From: an uncultured Eubacteriales bacterium
Lineage (GTDB): Bacteria > Bacillota > Clostridia > Oscillospirales > Oscillospiraceae
Reading direction: 5' to 3'
Length of the DNA: 15,166 bases
Assembly (NCBI GenBank): GCA_900553545.1
Contig: USDP01000019.1
Coordinates: 1-15,166, forward strand
Position numbers and translations under genes: made by a program. Positions 1-7,644 of the stretch are shown piece by piece. Each line of letters begins with the position of its first letter. Position 1 is the first letter of the stretch. Under the pieces are notes generated by a model, which saw only the letters and a list, made by a program, of their open reading frames with translations, was not told the DNA's origin and did no database searches.

Positions 1-496
1 CGCGCTGGCCCGCCGGTTCCACATCAGCCCGAAGAACGTCCACGCGCACGTCTACGGTGAGCACGGCGATTCGTCCTTCGTGCCCTGGTCGCTCGTCCAC
101 ATCGCAAACAACCATATCGACAGCTATCGCGACCATTCGCCCGACAAGGACAGCATCGAATGGAATGGCCCGGCGGACTATGCTGACATGGAAGAGTTCG
201 TCAAGAAGTCCGGCGCGCAGGTCATCAAGAACAAGGGCGCGACGTTCTATGCCGTGGCCGTTTCGGTCTGTCATCTGTGCAAGTGCCTCCAGAGCACCGC
301 GGGCACGGCCCTGACCGTCTCGACGCTGATGCACGGCGAATACGGCGTGGACGATGTCTGTCTGTCGACGCTCGCGCTGGTCGACCGCACCGGCGTGCGC
401 GGCAAGATTCTCAACCACCTGACTGAGGACGAGATCGCCAAGCTGCGCCACAGCGCCGATTGCCTCCGGGCCGTCATCGGCGACGTCGAGATCTGA
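1..496 (+). CDS. ldh: L-lactate dehydrogenase, C-terminal part (5' truncated by window edge)
   Basis: NAD-dependent reduction of pyruvate to L-lactate in the cytoplasm. The reading frame starts at base 2; 164 residues are visible before the TGA at 494-496, about half of the usual ~315-residue enzyme. The catalytic-histidine motif GEHGDS is present at visible residues 19-24, followed by the substrate-domain sequence GATFYAVAVSV and LTVSTLMHGEYGVDDVCLS, then a C-terminal EIAKLRHSADCLRAVI helix. These match L-LDH better than LDH-like malate dehydrogenase. The residue that separates lactate from malate specificity (position 102 in classical numbering) lies outside the window, so substrate is not proven. 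Three cysteines sit close together (CHLCKC) in a helix where LDHs normally have none. The gene lies 170 nt upstream of fumC on the same strand. Confidence 0.9.
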   Translation, partial: ALARRFHISPKNVHAHVYGEHGDSSFVPWSLVHIANNHIDSYRDHSPDKDSIEWNGPADYADMEEFVKKSGAQVIKNKGATFYAVAVSVCHLCKCLQSTAGTALTVSTLMHGEYGVDDVCLSTLALVDRTGVRGKILNHLTEDEIAKLRHSADCLRAVIGDVEI

Positions 497-594
497 GAAC
501 CTCCCGCATCCATTGCCGCCGGGCCGCGCGGAATGCGCCCGCCCCCGGAATCAGAGGTTCCCTGCCAAAACATCCCTATCACGTATTTCCCGAC

Positions 595-624
595 GAGATC
601 GTCCGCAGCGCTGCGGACGATCTC
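595..624. promoter_or_regulatory. Perfect 30-bp palindrome in the fumC leader
   Basis: Bases 595-609 (GAGATCGTCCGCAGC) are followed directly by their exact reverse complement at 610-624. After one mismatch (594/625) three further pairs match (591-593 with 626-628). In RNA this folds into a 13-bp stem with a GCGC loop. No U-run follows, so it is not a standard intrinsic terminator. It ends 42 nt before the fumC ATG. It could be an operator for a dimeric regulator, an mRNA processing or stability hairpin, or an attenuator. The rest of the 497-666 gap is GC-rich, with a weak long-range pair (GAACCTC 497-503 with GAGGTTC 554-560) and no convincing promoter. Confidence 0.6.
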
Positions 625-648
625 ATCGACGCATTTCAAATTCTATAA

Positions 649-655
649 TTGGAGG
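649..655 (+). promoter_or_regulatory. fumC ribosome binding site
   Basis: TTGGAGG at 649-655 lies 11 nt before ATG 667. The upstream in-frame TTG at 649 overlaps this site itself, which decides for ATG 667 as the start. Confidence 0.75.
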
Positions 656-666
656 ATACATACACG

Positions 667-2043
667 ATGGAATACCGCATCGAGCATGATTCCATGGGCG
701 AGGTCAAGGTCCCGGCCGACAAATACTGGGCCGCACAGACCGAGCGCAGCCACGAGAATTTCCCGATCGGCGTGGGCCTTGAGACGATGCCGCGCGAGAT
801 CACCCATGCCTTCGGCATCCTGAAGCAGGCCGCCGCGCGCGCCAACCATGCGCTCAAGCCCGAAAAGATGACCGCCGAAAAGCTCACCGTCATCGAGCAG
901 GCCTGTCAGGAGGTCGCGTCCGGCAAGCTGAACGACCATTTCCCGCTGGTCGTCTGGCAGACCGGCTCCGGCACGCAGTCCAACATGAACGCCAACGAGG
1001 TCATTGCCAACCGCGGCAATGAGCTGGCAGGCAAAAAGCTGCTGCACCCGAACGACGATATCAACATGTCCCAGTCGTCGAACGACACGTTCCCTACGGC
1101 AATGCACATTGCCGCTGTCCTCGCGCTGGAGGACAAGGTCCTGCCCGCAATCGACAAACTGGCCGCGACGTTCCGCCGCCTCGAAGAAGAAAACGAGGGC
1201 ATCGTCAAATCCGGACGGACCCATCTGCAGGACGCGACGCCGATCAAGTTCTCGCAGGAGATCTCCGGCTGGCGCACGAGCCTCGAAAAAGACAAAAAGA
1301 TGATCGAACTTGCGCTGCCGGAGCTGCGCGAGCTGGCCCTCGGCGGCACCGCCGTCGGCACCGGCCTGAACGCGCCGAAGGGCTTTGACGTCAAGGTGGC
1401 CGAAGAGGTCTCCGCGCTGACGGGGCGGGAGTTCTGCACGGCGGAAAATAAATTCCACGCGCTGACGAGCAAGGACGAGATCGTGTTCGCGCACGGCGCG
1501 CTCAAGGCGCTGGCGGCGGACATGATGAAGATTGCCAACGACGTCCGCTGGCTGGCCTCCGGTCCGCGCGACGGACTCGGCGAGATCTTCATTCCGGAAA
1601 ACGAGCCAGGCTCTTCCATCATGCCCGGCAAGGTCAACCCGACGCAGTGCGAAGCGGTCACGATGGTGGCCGTGCAGGTCATGGGCAACGACGTGGCCGT
1701 CGGCATGGCGGCCAGCCAGGGCAACTTCGAGCTGAACGTGTTCATGCCCGTCTGCATCTACAACTTCCTGCAATCCGCGCGCCTGCTGGCCGAGTCCATC
1801 GAGTCGTTCAACGACCGCTGCGCATTCGGCATCCGCGCCAACCGCGAGAAGATGGCGCACAACCTGCACAATTCGCTGATGCTGGTCACGGCGCTGAACC
1901 CCTACATCGGCTATGAAAATGCTGCAAAGACTGCGAAAAAGGCGTATAAAGAGAACATCTCGCTGAAGGAAGCGTGCGTGGCGCTCGGCTTCCTGACGGC
2001 GGAAAAATTCGACGAAGTGTTCCATCCGGAACAGATGGTCTAA
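667..2043 (+). CDS. fumC: Class II fumarate hydratase (fumarase C)
   Basis: Reversible, cofactor-free interconversion of malate and fumarate in the cytoplasm. The 458-residue product has the usual class II length. It carries SGTQSNMN (101-108), HPNDDINMSQSSNDTFPTAM (127-146), the catalytic-base region GRTHLQDATP (183-192) and the fumarase/aspartase signature GSSIMPGKVNP (315-325), whose second serine is the catalytic serine of the SS loop. The NMSQSSNDTFPTAMHIA stretch favours fumarase over aspartate ammonia-lyase. The ATG at 667 was chosen because an in-frame TTG 18 nt upstream is part of the Shine-Dalgarno sequence. It is the first gene of a tightly spaced run, with only 16 nt to hdrB. In this setting it probably supplies fumarate from malate to the fumarate reductase encoded at the far end of the operon. 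Oxygen-stable class II fumarase in an anaerobe is not unusual. Confidence 0.96.
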   Translation: MEYRIEHDSMGEVKVPADKYWAAQTERSHENFPIGVGLETMPREITHAFGILKQAAARANHALKPEKMTAEKLTVIEQACQEVASGKLNDHFPLVVWQTGSGTQSNMNANEVIANRGNELAGKKLLHPNDDINMSQSSNDTFPTAMHIAAVLALEDKVLPAIDKLAATFRRLEEENEGIVKSGRTHLQDATPIKFSQEISGWRTSLEKDKKMIELALPELRELALGGTAVGTGLNAPKGFDVKVAEEVSALTGREFCTAENKFHALTSKDEIVFAHGALKALAADMMKIANDVRWLASGPRDGLGEIFIPENEPGSSIMPGKVNPTQCEAVTMVAVQVMGNDVAVGMAASQGNFELNVFMPVCIYNFLQSARLLAESIESFNDRCAFGIRANREKMAHNLHNSLMLVTALNPYIGYENAAKTAKKAYKENISLKEACVALGFLTAEKFDEVFHPEQMV

Positions 2044-2059
2044 CCCCGGAGGACAGAAA

Positions 2060-2851
2060 ATGAAATTCAGTTATTTCCCCGGCTGCACGCTCAAGACAAA
2101 GGGCGCGCAGCTGGACACCTGCGGCCGCAAGGCCGCTGAGGCGCTTGGTTTCGAGCTTTGCGAGCTGCCGGAATGGCAGTGCTGCGGCGCGGTCTATCCG
2201 CAGGCGACGGACGAGATCGCAACGCGCCTTTCCTCCGTCCGCGCGCTGGCCGCGGCGGACGCCGCCGGACAGGAGCTGGTGACGCTCTGCTCCGCCTGTC
2301 ATCACGTGATCAAGCGCGTGAACGGCGACATGCAGCGAAACGACGACATCCGCATGAAGGTCAACAACTATTTGCAGCTGGACGTGCCCTATGAGGGGCA
2401 GACGACGGTGCTGCACTATCTGGAAGTCCTGCGCGACCGCATCGGCTGGGACGCCGTGGCCGCGAAGGTCAAAAACCCGCTGAAGGACAAAAAGATCGGC
2501 GCCTATTACGGCTGTCTGCTGCTGCGCCCGAGCCGCGAGATGCAGTTTGACGACCCCGAAAATCCGACGATCCTCGAGGATTTCATCCGGGCCATCGGGG
2601 CCGAGCCGGTCTATTACGGCATGCGCAACGAGTGCTGCGGCGGCTATACCACGATTGAGAACCGCGCCTACGCCTCGAAGCAGGCACAGAAAATCGCAGA
2701 CAGCGCGAAGGCGCAGGGGGCGGAGCTGCTCATCACGGCATGTCCCCTCTGTCTCTACAATCTGAGCCAGAATACGGACGGCACGCTGCCCGTCCAGTAC
2801 TTTACAGAACTTTTGGCCGAGGCGCTCGGCGTCGGGGAGGATGCGGAATGA
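2060..2851 (+). CDS. hdrB: Heterodisulfide reductase subunit B-like protein (two CCG domains)
   Basis: 263-residue cytoplasmic protein of the HdrB family. In methanogens this subunit holds the two non-cubane [4Fe-4S] clusters that reduce the CoM-S-S-CoB heterodisulfide. Both CCG motifs are complete: C9, C41-C42, C77, C80 in the first and C152, C192-C193, C228, C231 in the second. A full set of cysteines implies a catalytically competent protein rather than a degenerate relay. SD GGAGGA (2048-2053) lies 6 nt before the ATG. The stop overlaps the hdrC start as ATGA. Bacteria outside the sulfate reducers generally lack CoM/CoB, so the electron acceptor here is unknown; the neighbouring frdBA genes make fumarate or a thiol/disulfide couple the candidates (inference). 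Glycolate oxidase and lactate-utilisation proteins share CCG domains, but the hdrC and hdrA neighbours settle the family. Confidence 0.93.
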   Translation: MKFSYFPGCTLKTKGAQLDTCGRKAAEALGFELCELPEWQCCGAVYPQATDEIATRLSSVRALAAADAAGQELVTLCSACHHVIKRVNGDMQRNDDIRMKVNNYLQLDVPYEGQTTVLHYLEVLRDRIGWDAVAAKVKNPLKDKKIGAYYGCLLLRPSREMQFDDPENPTILEDFIRAIGAEPVYYGMRNECCGGYTTIENRAYASKQAQKIADSAKAQGAELLITACPLCLYNLSQNTDGTLPVQYFTELLAEALGVGEDAE

Positions 2852-3231
2852 AGGAAGATCTGATGAACGAAATTCAGCGCATCGCCGGCGTCAACCCGCG
2901 CAAGTGTATGCGCTGCGGCAAATGCTCCGGCGCGTGTCCGGCCTATGACGAGATGGAATACCATCCGCACCAGTTCGTCTCGATGGTCGAAAACGGCCGC
3001 ATCGACGAGCTGATGGCCTCGAAGGGCATCTACACCTGCCTGAGCTGCTTCGCCTGTGTCGAGCGCTGTCCGCGCAATGTCGAGCCGGCGAAGCTCATCG
3101 AGGCCGTCCGCCTCGCGGTCATCCGCCAGCAGGGCATGAACCATCTCGCGCCGGAGCAGATCCCGGCGCTCCTCGACGACGAACTGCCGCAGCAGGCCAT
3201 CACCAGCGCATTCCGGAAATACAGAAAGTAA
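2848..3231 (+). CDS. hdrC: Heterodisulfide reductase subunit C-like ferredoxin protein
   Basis: Small 127-residue cytoplasmic electron-transfer protein with two [4Fe-4S] motifs: C20, C23, C26, C30 followed by P31, and C64, C67, C70, C74 followed by P75. This is the HdrC layout, which links the HdrA electron-splitting subunit to HdrB. The start at 2848 is preferred because GGGGAGG (2834-2840) lies 7 nt upstream and the ATGA overlap with hdrB gives translational coupling. An internal ATG at 2863 is the alternative. The open frame runs further upstream, but that part only shadows hdrB. Twelve nt separate it from hdrA. Confidence 0.93.
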   Translation: MKEDLMNEIQRIAGVNPRKCMRCGKCSGACPAYDEMEYHPHQFVSMVENGRIDELMASKGIYTCLSCFACVERCPRNVEPAKLIEAVRLAVIRQQGMNHLAPEQIPALLDDELPQQAITSAFRKYRK

Positions 3232-3243
3232 GGGGGGACGAAG

Positions 3244-5235
3244 ATGCAGAGAATCGGTGTATTTGTCTGTCATTGCGGCACGAACATCGCCGCGACGGTA
3301 GACGTCGAACGGGTCGCGGAGACCCTCGGGCATGAACCCGGTGTTGTCTTCGCCACCCACTATCCCTATATGTGCTCGCAGACCGGGCAGGACATGATCC
3401 GCGAGAAGATCGCGGAATACGCGCTGACGGGCGTGGTCATCTGTTCCTGCTCGCCGCGTATGCACGAGCAGACGTTCCGCAAGGCCTGTGAAAAGGCTGG
3501 GCTGAACGGCTACATGGTCGAGATCGCGAACATCCGCGAGCAGTGCTCCTGGATTCACAAGGACAAGGAAGAAGCAACCGAGAAGGCCGTCATCCTTGGC
3601 CGCGCGGCCATCGCAAAGGTGCAGCTCAACGCGCCGCTCACCGCGGGCACCAGCCCCGTCACGAAGCGCGCGCTTGTCATCGGCGGCGGCATCGCCGGCA
3701 TCCAGACTGCGCTCGACATCGCAGAGGCCGGCTTCGAGGTCGACATCGTCGAGAAAAAGCCGACCATCGGCGGCAAAATGACCCAGATCGACAAGACGTT
3801 CCCGACGCTCGACTGCGCGGCGTGCATCCTGACGCCGAAGATGGTCGACTGCGCACAGAACGAGAAAATTCATATCTACGCCTACTCCGAGGTGGAGTCG
3901 GTCGGCGGCTTCGTCGGCAACTTCCACGTCAAGATCCGCCGCAAGGCCCGCTTCGTCGACGAGACGAAGTGCACCGGCTGCGGCGCATGTACCGAAAAAT
4001 GCCCGCAGAAGAAGGTCCCGAACGAGTTCAACCTCGGCCTCGACACCCGCCGCGCCATCTATATCCCGTTTGCGCAGGCCGTGCCGAAGGTGGCGACCAT
4101 CGACGCCGACTACTGCAACATGCTGAAAAACGGCAAGTGCGGCGTCTGCGCCAAGGTCTGTACGGCGGGCGCGATTGACTACAAGCAGCAGGACACCGTC
4201 ATCGAGCAGGAATACGGCGCAATCGTCGCCGCGACGGGCTTCGACCCGATCAAGCTCGACCAGTTTGACGAGTTCGCCTACTCCAAGAGCCCCGATGTCG
4301 TCAGTTCACTAGAATTCGAGCGCCTGATGAACGCGGCCGGCCCCACGGGCGGCACGCTGCTCCGCCCCTCCGACGGCGCGCACCCGAAGACCATCGTCTT
4401 CGTGCAGTGCGTCGGCTCCCGGTGTGACGGCGCGCAGAAGGGCAAGAGCTATTGCTCGAAGATCTGCTGCATGTACACGGCGAAGCACGCGATGCTCTGC
4501 CGCGAAAAATATCCCGATACCGACGTCTACGTGTTCTATATCGACGTGCGTACCCCCGGCAAGCTCTTTGACGAGTTCTACCGCCGCGCCGTCGAGGAAT
4601 ACGGCGTCCATTACATCAAGGGAATGGTCGGCAAGGTCGTCCCCGAGGGCGGCAAGCTGAAGGTGCAGGCGAGCGATTTGCTCGATAACCGCCAGCTCCA
4701 TATCGACGCCGACATGGTCGTCCTGGCCGCGGCCATCGAGCCGGACAAGTCGGCCAGAAGCATCGCCACGATGCTGACCGCGTCGATGGACACGAACGAC
4801 TTCTTCACCGAGGCGCACCCGAAGCTCCGTCCGGTCGAAAGCCCGACGGCGGGCGTGTTCCTCTCCGGCACGTGCCAGGGTCCGAAGGACATCCCCGAGA
4901 CGGTCGCGCAGGCGTCCGCCGCGGCGGCAAAGGTCATCGGCCTTCTGTGCAAGGACAGCCTGACCTGCAACCCGTGTACGGCCCAGCCGGACGAGATGAT
5001 GTGCAACGGCTGCTCGAGCTGTGAAAAGGTCTGCCCGTACGGCGCCATTACGTACATCGACAAAGAATTCCGTGGCCCGAACCGCACGACGCTCATCCGC
5101 CGCGTGGCCCAGGTCAACCCGGCGGTCTGTCAGGGCTGCGGTGCATGCACCGTTGCGTGCCCGTCCGGCGCGATGGATCTCAAGGGCTTCTCGAACAAAC
5201 AGATCATGGCGGAGGTGGACGCGATATGCAGGTAA
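3244..5235 (+). CDS. hdrA: HdrA-like FAD and iron-sulfur electron-bifurcating subunit
   Basis: 663 residues, full length for bacterial/archaeal HdrA. It begins with the HdrA-type N-terminal region (VFVCHCGTNI). A thioredoxin-reductase-like FAD fold follows, with the dinucleotide motif VIGGGIAGIQTALDIAEAGF (145-164) and DCAACILTPKM (190-200). Ferredoxin-type clusters are formed by C243/246/249/253, C291/299/302/306, C587/590/593/597 and C629/632/635/639; further cysteines at 389, 394, 404, 408 and 409 are likely ligands of another cluster. In characterised Hdr complexes this flavin splits an electron pair between ferredoxin and the HdrBC branch. SD AGGGGGG lies just upstream of the ATG. The 3' end overlaps flxD by 10 nt. 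No hydrogenase (MvhAG) or formate dehydrogenase genes are nearby, so electrons most likely enter from the Flx proteins. Confidence 0.95.
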   Translation: MQRIGVFVCHCGTNIAATVDVERVAETLGHEPGVVFATHYPYMCSQTGQDMIREKIAEYALTGVVICSCSPRMHEQTFRKACEKAGLNGYMVEIANIREQCSWIHKDKEEATEKAVILGRAAIAKVQLNAPLTAGTSPVTKRALVIGGGIAGIQTALDIAEAGFEVDIVEKKPTIGGKMTQIDKTFPTLDCAACILTPKMVDCAQNEKIHIYAYSEVESVGGFVGNFHVKIRRKARFVDETKCTGCGACTEKCPQKKVPNEFNLGLDTRRAIYIPFAQAVPKVATIDADYCNMLKNGKCGVCAKVCTAGAIDYKQQDTVIEQEYGAIVAATGFDPIKLDQFDEFAYSKSPDVVSSLEFERLMNAAGPTGGTLLRPSDGAHPKTIVFVQCVGSRCDGAQKGKSYCSKICCMYTAKHAMLCREKYPDTDVYVFYIDVRTPGKLFDEFYRRAVEEYGVHYIKGMVGKVVPEGGKLKVQASDLLDNRQLHIDADMVVLAAAIEPDKSARSIATMLTASMDTNDFFTEAHPKLRPVESPTAGVFLSGTCQGPKDIPETVAQASAAAAKVIGLLCKDSLTCNPCTAQPDEMMCNGCSSCEKVCPYGAITYIDKEFRGPNRTTLIRRVAQVNPAVCQGCGACTVACPSGAMDLKGFSNKQIMAEVDAICR

Positions 5236-5663
5236 ATCACAACTGGACCCCCACCATCGTGGCCTTCTGCTGCAACTGGTGCTCCTACGCGGGCGCGGAT
5301 CTGTCCGGCACGAACCGGCTCCAGTATCCGGCGAACGTCAAGATCATTCGCATCCCCTGCTCCTGCCGCCTGAACCCGATGTTCATCCTCCGCGCGTTCC
5401 AGCGCGGGGCCGACGGCGTGATCCTCTGCGGCTGCCACCCCGGCGACTGCCACTACACCACCGGCAACTACTACGCGCGGCGGCGCATGACGCTGCTGTT
5501 CTCGATGCTGGACTTCCTCGGCATCGAGCGCGAGCGGACGAGAGTCGAATGGGTCTCTGCCGCCGAGGGCGCAAAGTTTGCCGCCACGATGAACGACTTC
5601 GTCGCCACCATCACAAAGCTCGGCGAGAACCGCAGATTGGAGGACCTGAGATGCAAAGAGTAA
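5226..5663 (+). CDS. flxD: MvhD/FlxD-type iron-sulfur adaptor protein
   Basis: 145-residue protein of the MvhD family, the small [2Fe-2S] subunit that docks an electron-donor module onto HdrA. The signature is clear: AFCCNWCSYAGADL (13-26), then GCHPGDCHY (69-77). Cysteines at 15, 16, 19, 45, 47, 68, 70 and 75 are potential ligands. The ATG at 5226 lies inside the end of hdrA (10-nt overlap), with GGAGG at 5211-5215 ten nt upstream. The middle motif reads PCSCRLNP where homologues I recall have CSGR, giving an extra cysteine at 47. Downstream donor genes are flavin/NAD type rather than hydrogenase, so it is named after FlxD of the FlxABCD-HdrABC system described in Desulfovibrio. Confidence 0.9.
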   Translation: MQVNHNWTPTIVAFCCNWCSYAGADLSGTNRLQYPANVKIIRIPCSCRLNPMFILRAFQRGADGVILCGCHPGDCHYTTGNYYARRRMTLLFSMLDFLGIERERTRVEWVSAAEGAKFAATMNDFVATITKLGENRRLEDLRCKE

Positions 5664-6625
5664 AAGAAAAGGCCATCGAGCTTCTCCAGAACGGCACCGT
5701 TGACCGCGTCCTCGGCTGGCGCGCGGGCGAGTTTTTCTACGATCTCACGCCCGGCTGCTTCACGAGCGTGGAAGAGGTCGAACGTGATTTTGTGTACAGC
5801 GTCTTTTCCGGCGCGAACCTTTCGAAATATCTGATCGCCGAATCCCGCAAGGGCGGCAAGGTCGGCGTGTTCCTGAAGCCGTGCGACAGCTATTCCTTCG
5901 TGCAGCTTTTGAAGGAGCACCGCATCCTCCGTGAAAATGTCTACGCCGTCGGCGTCCAGTGCGACGGCATGTGCGACATGGAAAAGATCAAAGAAGCTGG
6001 CCTCGCAGGCGTGACCGCCGTCGAGGAAGACGGCGAGACGCTGAAGGTCTCGACCATCTACGGCAATGAGACGATCGCAAAGGACGCCGCGCTGCTCGGC
6101 AAGTGCGCAAGCTGCAAGAGCAAGAAGATCGTCACCTGCGACGAGATGCTCGGCGAGCAGGGCGAGGAGATCGCCTCCGACCGATTTGACGAGGTCGCGA
6201 AGCTCGAGGCGATGACCGCGGAGGAACGATATGCGTTCTGGCGCGGAGAGCTGTCCCGCTGCATCCGCTGCAACGCCTGCCGCAACGTCTGTCCGGCATG
6301 CTCGTGCGAGAAGTGCGTCTTCGATAACCACGACCTCGGCACCGACAACAAGGCCCCGGCCGACAGCTTCGAAGAAAACTTCTTCCACATCATCCGCGCC
6401 TTCCATGTGGCGTCCCGCTGCACCGACTGCGGCGAATGTTCCCGTGTCTGTCCGCAGCACATCCCGCTGCACCTGCTCAACCGTAAATTCATCAAGGACA
6501 TCAACGAGCTGTACGGCGAATATCAGGCCGGCGCGGACTTTGACAGCCGCCCGCCGCTCATGAACTTCACCAAGGACGACTGCGAGCCGTCCGTCGTCTA
6601 CGAGAGAGGAGGCGCGAACGGATGA
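5651..6625 (+). CDS. flxC: FlxC-like 4Fe-4S protein with coenzyme F420 hydrogenase beta-type region
   Basis: 324-residue cytoplasmic electron carrier. The N-terminal ~160 residues include FLKPCDSYSFVQLLKE (74-89) and further cysteines (104, 108, 152, 155, 163), as in F420-hydrogenase beta-like proteins. The C-terminal half has two cubane motifs, C204/207/210/214 and C257/260/263/267. SD TTGGAGG (5637-5643) is 7 nt before the ATG, which sits inside the end of flxD with a 13-nt overlap. The open frame continues upstream through flxD and hdrA, but only as a shadow. By position between flxD and the flxB/flxA-like genes it fits FlxC. The B versus C letter is assigned from gene order and is not certain; the electron-transfer role is. 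Confidence 0.82.
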   Translation: MQRVKEKAIELLQNGTVDRVLGWRAGEFFYDLTPGCFTSVEEVERDFVYSVFSGANLSKYLIAESRKGGKVGVFLKPCDSYSFVQLLKEHRILRENVYAVGVQCDGMCDMEKIKEAGLAGVTAVEEDGETLKVSTIYGNETIAKDAALLGKCASCKSKKIVTCDEMLGEQGEEIASDRFDEVAKLEAMTAEERYAFWRGELSRCIRCNACRNVCPACSCEKCVFDNHDLGTDNKAPADSFEENFFHIIRAFHVASRCTDCGECSRVCPQHIPLHLLNRKFIKDINELYGEYQAGADFDSRPPLMNFTKDDCEPSVVYERGGANG

Positions 6626-7644
6626 AAAAACTCGCACTTTCTGCCCTGAACGACTTGTTCGCGGCGATCAACGCCGCCGAGGCCCTGTACATCCCGGCGG
6701 CTGACGCCGCCGGTCAGGCCAGCTTCACCCGCTGGCAGGCGGGCATGCAGCTCTCCAAAAAGCTCAACACCGTCCGCTCGGCCAAGGATCTGTTCTTCCC
6801 GCAGGTGGAAAACCTGATGGGCTTCCGTGTCAGCGAGAAGCAGATCGAGCTGATCGAGATGCGCGACGAGACTGCGCCGTTTGTCCTGTTCGGCGTCCGC
6901 GCGTGCGACGCGCGCAGCTTTGAAATTCTGGACAAGGTCTTTCTGGCTGATCCGGTCGACACCTACTATCAGGCCCGGCGCGAGCACGGCACGGTCGTCA
7001 CGATGGCCTGTTCCCGCCCGGAGGAAACCTGCTTCTGTGGCGCGTTTGGCATTGACGCGGCAGACCCGGCGGGCGATGTGACCTGCTGGATCGCGGGCGA
7101 CGCGCTCTACTGGCGCGCAAACACCGAAAAGGGCGAGGCCCTGACCGCGAAGCTGCCGATGCTGGAGGACTCCGGCGAAGAGGCCGTCGCGGCGCAGCAG
7201 GAGGCCACGCGCGCGATCCTGAAAAAGCTCCCACTCGCAAGCCTCGACCTGTCGAAAGTCGGCGCGGGCAAGACGAAGGAGCTTTTCAGCCGCCCCGAAT
7301 GGAAGCAGCTCTCCGAGGCGTGCCTCGGCTGCGGCACGTGTACCTTCGTGTGCCCGACGTGCCAGTGCTATGACATTCAGGAGTTCACGGGCGGCAAGAC
7401 GGTCCGCCGCTTCCGCTGCTGGGACAGCTGCATGTACTCCGACTTCACCAAAATGTCCGCCGGACAGCCACGCCCGACGCAGCTCGAGCGCTTCCGCCAG
7501 CGGTTCATGCACAAGCTGGTCTACTTCCCGGACAACAACGACGGCTGCTTCGGCTGCGTCGGCTGCGGCCGGTGTCTGGCGAAGTGCCCGATCCACATGA
7601 ACATCGTCAAGGTCGTCAAAACGTTGGGAGGTGCCGAAGCATGA
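6622..7644 (+). CDS. flxB: FlxB-like 4Fe-4S dicluster protein (AsrA/hydrogenase beta type)
   Basis: 340-residue protein resembling anaerobic sulfite reductase subunit A and the beta subunit of sulfhydrogenases. These carry electrons between a flavin NAD(P)H oxidoreductase partner and another redox subunit. The N-terminal domain has VLFGVRACDARSFEILDKVF (88-107) and CSRPEETCFCGAF (130-142). Two ferredoxin motifs follow: C234/237/240/244 and C312/315/318/322. The start overlaps the flxC stop as ATGA, and the stop overlaps the next start in the same way, so three genes in a row are translationally coupled. In context it would relay electrons from FlxA. Sulfite reductase function is unlikely because no AsrC-like siroheme subunit is present. 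Confidence 0.85.
   Translation: MKKLALSALNDLFAAINAAEALYIPAADAAGQASFTRWQAGMQLSKKLNTVRSAKDLFFPQVENLMGFRVSEKQIELIEMRDETAPFVLFGVRACDARSFEILDKVFLADPVDTYYQARREHGTVVTMACSRPEETCFCGAFGIDAADPAGDVTCWIAGDALYWRANTEKGEALTAKLPMLEDSGEEAVAAQQEATRAILKKLPLASLDLSKVGAGKTKELFSRPEWKQLSEACLGCGTCTFVCPTCQCYDIQEFTGGKTVRRFRCWDSCMYSDFTKMSAGQPRPTQLERFRQRFMHKLVYFPDNNDGCFGCVGCGRCLAKCPIHMNIVKVVKTLGGAEA

Noticed and set aside
644..649. Exact TATAAT just upstream of fumC as a -10 box
   Set aside because: Transcription would begin near 656, inside or after the GGAGG ribosome binding site at 651-655, leaving the mRNA without it. No matching -35 box lies 17 nt upstream.
649..666. TTG start for fumC giving six extra residues
   Set aside because: The TTG is part of the Shine-Dalgarno sequence itself; ATG 667 has correct spacing and gives the usual fumarase N-terminus.
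643..2025. Long minus-strand open frame opposite fumC
   Set aside because: Its sequence is a low-complexity Arg/His/Asp/Val-rich shadow typical of antisense frames in high-GC genes, with no recognisable domain.
5021..5650. Upstream extension of the flxC-like open frame through flxD and hdrA
   Set aside because: The translated extension is Arg/Pro-rich and overlaps two well-supported genes; the ATG at 5651 has a clear SD.
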